Source: Acanthornis magna (taxonomy: Eukaryota; Chordata; Aves; Passeriformes; Acanthizidae). Taken from it: a DNA stretch of 64,000 nucleotides. The notes under the pieces were generated by a model that saw only the letters and a list, made by a program, of their open reading frames with translations, was not told where the DNA came from and ran no database searches. The stretch lies in assembly GCA_036785705.1 (NCBI GenBank), contig JAWUZG010000056.1, forward strand, positions 14,578,001-14,642,000. Reading direction: 5' to 3'. Of the stretch, positions 59,552 through 64,000 are shown one piece after another; the first letter of the stretch is position 1, and every line of letters begins with the position of its first letter. A program made the translations under genes and the position numbers.

Positions 59552-62500
59552 CTGTACTGGCCTCTAAAGACTGAGGAGTTGGGGCGGCATATTTGTACAA
59601 AGTAAATTCTTCCTCTAAGAGTACAAAATTCTCCTACAGCATTTCCACAACTTCCTCCTCTGGGTGGATCAAAAGTAGCTTTTATTAATCCCACTTCCTA
59701 ACCAGGATAAAATTAGCAAGTTTGAATGAAATGTGGAAATTTAGAACAGAAGTCTTTCCTTTTTTTTTTTGTTAAACTGAATTTTAAGCCAGAGAAAGCA
59801 TTGAAGATTGTTTGAGCTCCCATTAACTTAAAATATGAAACATAACTCAGTTCTTAATTCTATTCTAAACAAATGTCCAAAAATGTAATTATGTGAAAAG
59901 CAACTGAAGAAGTCGAGAAGCAAATGGTCTTTTTCAGTGTCTGTTTGCAGTCACTATATCATGCCCTTCATTCATTTAGGTTGCACATCTCAGTTTAACA
60001 ACAAGAGAGTTGAGAAGAGTTTGTTGCAGTTCTCAGGAAATAATGGAGAAATTAATTTTGGCTTCTTGATTAGGTGACCACTTTGAAAATTTTAATTGGC
60101 TTAATCAAAGTGAGCTATAACAATGGGATTACAATAAATAAATAAATAAACAGCCTAAATCAAGGTTGCTCATGTTATGGAAAAAACTGGTCCTAAATAT
60201 CAAGAAAGTCACATCATGGAGCTCACACAGGTAGTGTTTATGCACAAGCTGAACTATAAGAAACTTTGCTGGGTTTCCAGCAGTGAAACCTTGAATTTGA
60301 TTACAAGAAATCCCAAGCAGTGAGGTTTCTTTTAGACCACTGTATCTTCAGGAGTAAACACCTCCACACAAACACACAGACGCACACACACACACAGATA
60401 TATATATATATATATATGCAAACATAGAGTTATGTATTGCTATTACATTTCTTTATCAAAACCTCTATTTCATGTATTTATTTGCACTCTACTTCCAACA
60501 TTTCAAAAGAACTGAAAAATCTACCACAGGACTAGAGACCGGGTATAGAGCAGGTCAAATCCCACTAGTGCCACCAATTTTCTCTATGAGCTGGAAAAAT
60601 GGAATCCAGAACAATAAAACTCAGGTAACATTCAGTCATACAATCTAATGGCAACTATCACACAGTACTTTAAAAACATTTCCATTATGAGCATTGACAC
60701 TATATATTTTATCAATTACTTACTGTGTTCTGATGGTTGCTGCTCTTATGTTTTCCACTTTTAGGTTACTACAGGTCCAAAGTTTGAGAAACATTTCCAG
60801 GAGTGTATTTTCTTTCCCTGTTATGAAAAAAAACAGGAAAAAAAGCTTATAATTTCACTGCATTGTTAATCAATACATCTAATAACTTAAATGGGACCTC
60901 TGATATCAAATTAGCAAATAAAACTTTCATTCTAGGATCCCTTTTATGTATTCTCAAAGTATCTAATGAGTTAATTGTGAGATTGAAACCATCACACTTA
61001 TTTTCACCATCTTCAGCATTTGCTGCACTGTAGAATAGGCTGCCCCTTCTTCAGAGCCACATGGGGAAAAAAAAAAGGCCCTGAAAAATATCTCTGCTTG
61101 TTTAGTCACTGTGATTAATCTAGTTGAAGGTACATGAACAAAAAGAGAAGGGTCTTGAAGTCAAAAGGCCCACAGAGTAGCTGAGTCTCTGATTGACTTC
61201 AAGCAATGTATCCAATTAATGTCCCCCTTCTGCTAAAATCCCTACAATAGTTTCCCTATTTCTCAATCTATTTCTCTCTGAAAGAGTTTCATGTCCACCC
61301 ACATATAAGGCCCATAATTTGTGGCTAAATGGCAGCTGCAGCTCAGTGCTGGAGGCCTTTCCTCAAATTGGTCTTTAATTGGTATAATCAGGAGCTTGAA
61401 TTATTGGTTCAACCAAAGGAAAAGTATTCATTCGAACCAACAGGATCGCTCTCTCTTTTTCTTTTAAATTAGCAATAAATTAATGACTTTTCAAGATGTT
61501 AAAGAGAAACTAAAACCTATGCACAAAAGATGGGATTCATTAATAAAAGCCAGTCGGTTTCATTCTCATTAAGGAGAAGAGCATTTAGGCAGCGACTTAA
61601 AGTCTTAAAAAAAAAATAGCTAGGGAGAAGGAGTACAGACTTGGGTGGGTACAATTGAAAATCAAGATAACTTGAACCGTGACCTGAAGAGATCATCAAC
61701 CTAAGAGGACTTTGGGCTGGCTTCCTTTATCCCATACAGCCTCTTTTCTTTTGCAAATTCTGCTGAATTGTGACAGGTTTTTTTGTTTGGGTTTTTGGGG
61801 TTTTCTGGTTTGTTCTAAAATGTCAGGCGCCATCTTTTAATCCTTAAACGTAGCTTGATAAATTAATTCCAGAAACTGAAAGCAGTTGACGGGCAGGAAT
61901 TGGATCAACCATTCCTATTATCCTGAAATGGACTCCGCCTCAAAAGCGAGCTCCTGTAAGGGCTCAGGTTGTGTCCTTCCCTCTGTTTATTTAGGTCCTG
62001 GTTTTAACCAAAGAACTCATCTTAGGCAAAGCCTTTAGTCTTTAAAAATCTTTATAAATATTCAATGTGTCAAAATCATCTGCTCTGGTCAGAAACCCAG
62101 AGTATGTACATGTTATATATATATGTATAACAGGACTTTTGAGAGCTGTATCTTTTTCCAATAACCATTACTTATTTGAGACAGTCAAAATTTCAAAAAT
62201 TATAAAAGGCAAGGTCCATCACCTCCTCTAAAGATTTGTAAGCAGGGCTACTTCTTTCCCTGGCCATTGATTTGGGTAAAGGTAACTGAAGTGATGGCAA
62301 AGAAGCGCTCCCTAATAAACGCAAAGTTATGGCTGTGGACATCAGAACCACGGCCTTGATCTCCTAAGTCAACACCTACCTGCGCAGAGAGGTCAGAAGG
62401 AGAACTCAAGCTTCAGCAAGTGTGGAAACAGCAACATTTCCTTTCTTCCTGTGATCATCAGCAGGCTGGGAGTAGGGCAGCTGCCAGCTCCCCCTCTGGA

Positions 62501-62902
62501 TGGCTTGCAAGTAAGGGTGAAATCCCTTCCAGACTCATTTTCCAAGCAAGATCATGACTGTAGAAACACAAAAATTTTGTCTGACTGCTCTATAAATAGG
62601 CAGGACTTTACTGTTCTATGTCCATGAGACTTTGCAACATCTAAAGAGTTAATAAACATTTGCAGCATTAATATTTTCTGCCTCTTCTCATGGTACAGTT
62701 TCCCACACTTCCAGGTAGGTCTGGATCAAGGACACAGACTCAAGAAGAAATCACCATAAAAGGTCCCATGGACTCAAATACACTTCTCTTTAAGCACCAT
62801 CTCCTCCAAATTAGCTAAGCACAGGGCCAACCCAATTTTTTTAATGTAGTTGATGAAAAGAAGGGAGTTGCCCTGTGCTCCAGTGTTGTGGAGCAATGGA
62901 AA
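59552..62902. other. AT-rich non-coding sequence
   Basis: No gene seen; open frames do not exceed 60 codons, the sparsest part of the window. Contains the CA/AT microsatellite, AATAAATAAATAAATAAA near 60134, a T/G tract at 61776-61815 and a small GTTATA/TATAAC inverted repeat at 62.11 kb. Confidence 0.6.
60383..60417 (+). repeat. Compound CA/AT microsatellite
   Basis: CA repeated seven times (60383-60396), a G, then AT repeated ten times (60398-60417), after an imperfect CACA lead-in from about 60365. Confidence 0.95.
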
Positions 62903-63032
62903 TCCTATAATCCTAGAATAGTTTGGATTGGAAGGGACCTTCAAAGGTCATCCTGTCCAACCCCCCTGCAATGAGCACAGACCTCAGCCTCAAGTCAGGG
63001 TTTGCTCTTCTCCCATCCAGATGTGATCTTGC
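62903..63032 (-). mobile_element. CR1 LINE 3' end fragment
   Basis: 'TCCTATAATCCTAGAATAGT' followed by 'TTGGATTGGAAGGGACCTTC', 'aaaggtcatcctgtccaacc' and 'cccctgcaatgagcacagac' is an unmistakable inverted CR1 3' end. The part after about 62985 still recalls the consensus ('caagtcagggtttgctc', 'cccatccagatgtgatcttg') but is worn. A small open frame beginning at 62923 lies inside it and is repeat-derived. The 5' limit is approximate. Confidence 0.9.
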
Positions 63033-64000
63033 TCCTACAAAGAGCTCTGCTACACTCAGGAGAAGCCATGGCCTTATGTCTGGAAGTCTTCAGCTGCTGT
63101 TGCTGCAGACTTCAGCAGTGAATTTGAGCTACCATCCGTTTGCTGATTACATTGGACAAAAGAAGCAAAATTACTATCTACAGCTGAGTCATGTGCTCTT
63201 TTAGCTTCCCCCTTTGGAAGAGCAATTTTTCAAGCACTTCTTGCCAGGTCTCAATCAGAGCCCTTCTTAGCTGGAATTACAACAAATAGGAAAATAACGG
63301 TGCTTACAGCATTTAATTATCATGGCTGAAATATTATTGTTGTCTCTCTTGGCCCTGAGTGGGGCTAGAATTCCTTAAGGTGACATTTCCAAGGCACAAT
63401 GAAACATGTTTTACATGAGATTCCTTAAAACCCATCAATTATGCATGCTACAGAAACTTGTTATTGTACTCCAAGGACATGATCCAAACACCAATTGTGG
63501 TTATTGGAGATCCACAGGACTTGGATCATATCCTAAATCAACTGTATGGCCAGCTATCAAAGTAATAGCTTTTTTCCTTTCATTTCTGACTATGCTCTTT
63601 AAAGGCTGAGTCTTTTTCCTTTACTGCCTTAAAAATACAGATAAAGTCTCTCAGTTTATGAATATTTTTTACACTTTTTTTATCCTACTTCAGTGAATTG
63701 GCAAAATTTAATAATTTCTATAGCTTAGAGTGGTTGAGTACATGTCTATGCACATGTGTAAGTCATCCCCAAATATGTTTGTAGAGTCTCAAAAAAACCT
63801 TGTATTTTTACATTCCTCTTATCTTTTCATTAATTAAGAACAGGATACTCTGTATTAAAATGGTGCAGACCAGGTTTTAAGAATATTAGCCACATAAGTA
63901 GCATGAAGCACCTTGGTACGTGTGCATTTTCCCTCATGTTTTATTAGAAGTCTGATGTGTCTTTTCCTTCAGTGAAGTTTGACCAGCTTGCTTCAGGTTT
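63033..64000. other. Non-coding sequence to the window end
   Basis: Unique AT-rich sequence. The 67-codon frame at 63406-63609 has no recognisable domain. No feature runs visibly off the end. Confidence 0.6.

Overview
The window looks like nuclear DNA from a bird, and I find no gene in it that I can defend. It is AT-rich, low in CpG and dense in stop codons. No open reading frame exceeds 169 codons, and none of the translations resembles a protein family I know. Several interspersed repeats have the sequence of avian CR1 retrotransposon 3' ends. The younger ones contain the 'CTATCCCAGGCTGCTCC' variant that I associate with songbirds. Bird is well supported; passerine is an inference.

Layout. 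1-9.5 kb: non-coding sequence with one antisense MIR/CORE-SINE-like fossil (about 1.58-1.70 kb), a palindrome at 3.34 kb and a G/T-rich tract at 5.66-5.75 kb. 9.5-21.7 kb: a second MIR-like fossil (9.57 kb), a candidate old amniote repeat (10.5 kb), a strongly purine-biased block (16.4-16.7 kb), two CR1 3' ends (19.46 and 21.37 kb) and a third MIR-like fossil (21.63 kb). 21.7-45 kb: the longest stretch without a clear mobile element, holding homopolymers, small tandem repeats, A- and purine-rich tracts and one sharp palindrome (44.19 kb). 45-48.5 kb: a CR1 terminus on the plus strand, an old CR1 (46.3 kb) and the longest recent CR1 (48.07-48.47 kb). 49-52.1 kb: a GC- and CpG-elevated plateau with a CpG-dense core, a G-quadruplex-type motif and a segment rich in developmental transcription-factor motifs; this is the best candidate for regulatory DNA. 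52-64 kb: AT-rich sequence with a CR1 relic (55.14 kb), a TAGA microsatellite (56.91 kb), a cluster of nested inverted repeats built on a 22-bp perfect hairpin (58.1 kb), a CA/TA microsatellite (60.38 kb) and a final CR1 (62.9 kb).

The simplest reading is an intergenic gene desert or a very long intron near a developmental gene. I cannot tell which gene, and conservation cannot be judged from one sequence. I found no rRNA, tRNA, CRISPR array, virus-like gene set or new multi-gene system. The most unusual local structures are the 58.1 kb hairpin cluster and the 49-52 kb CpG plateau.
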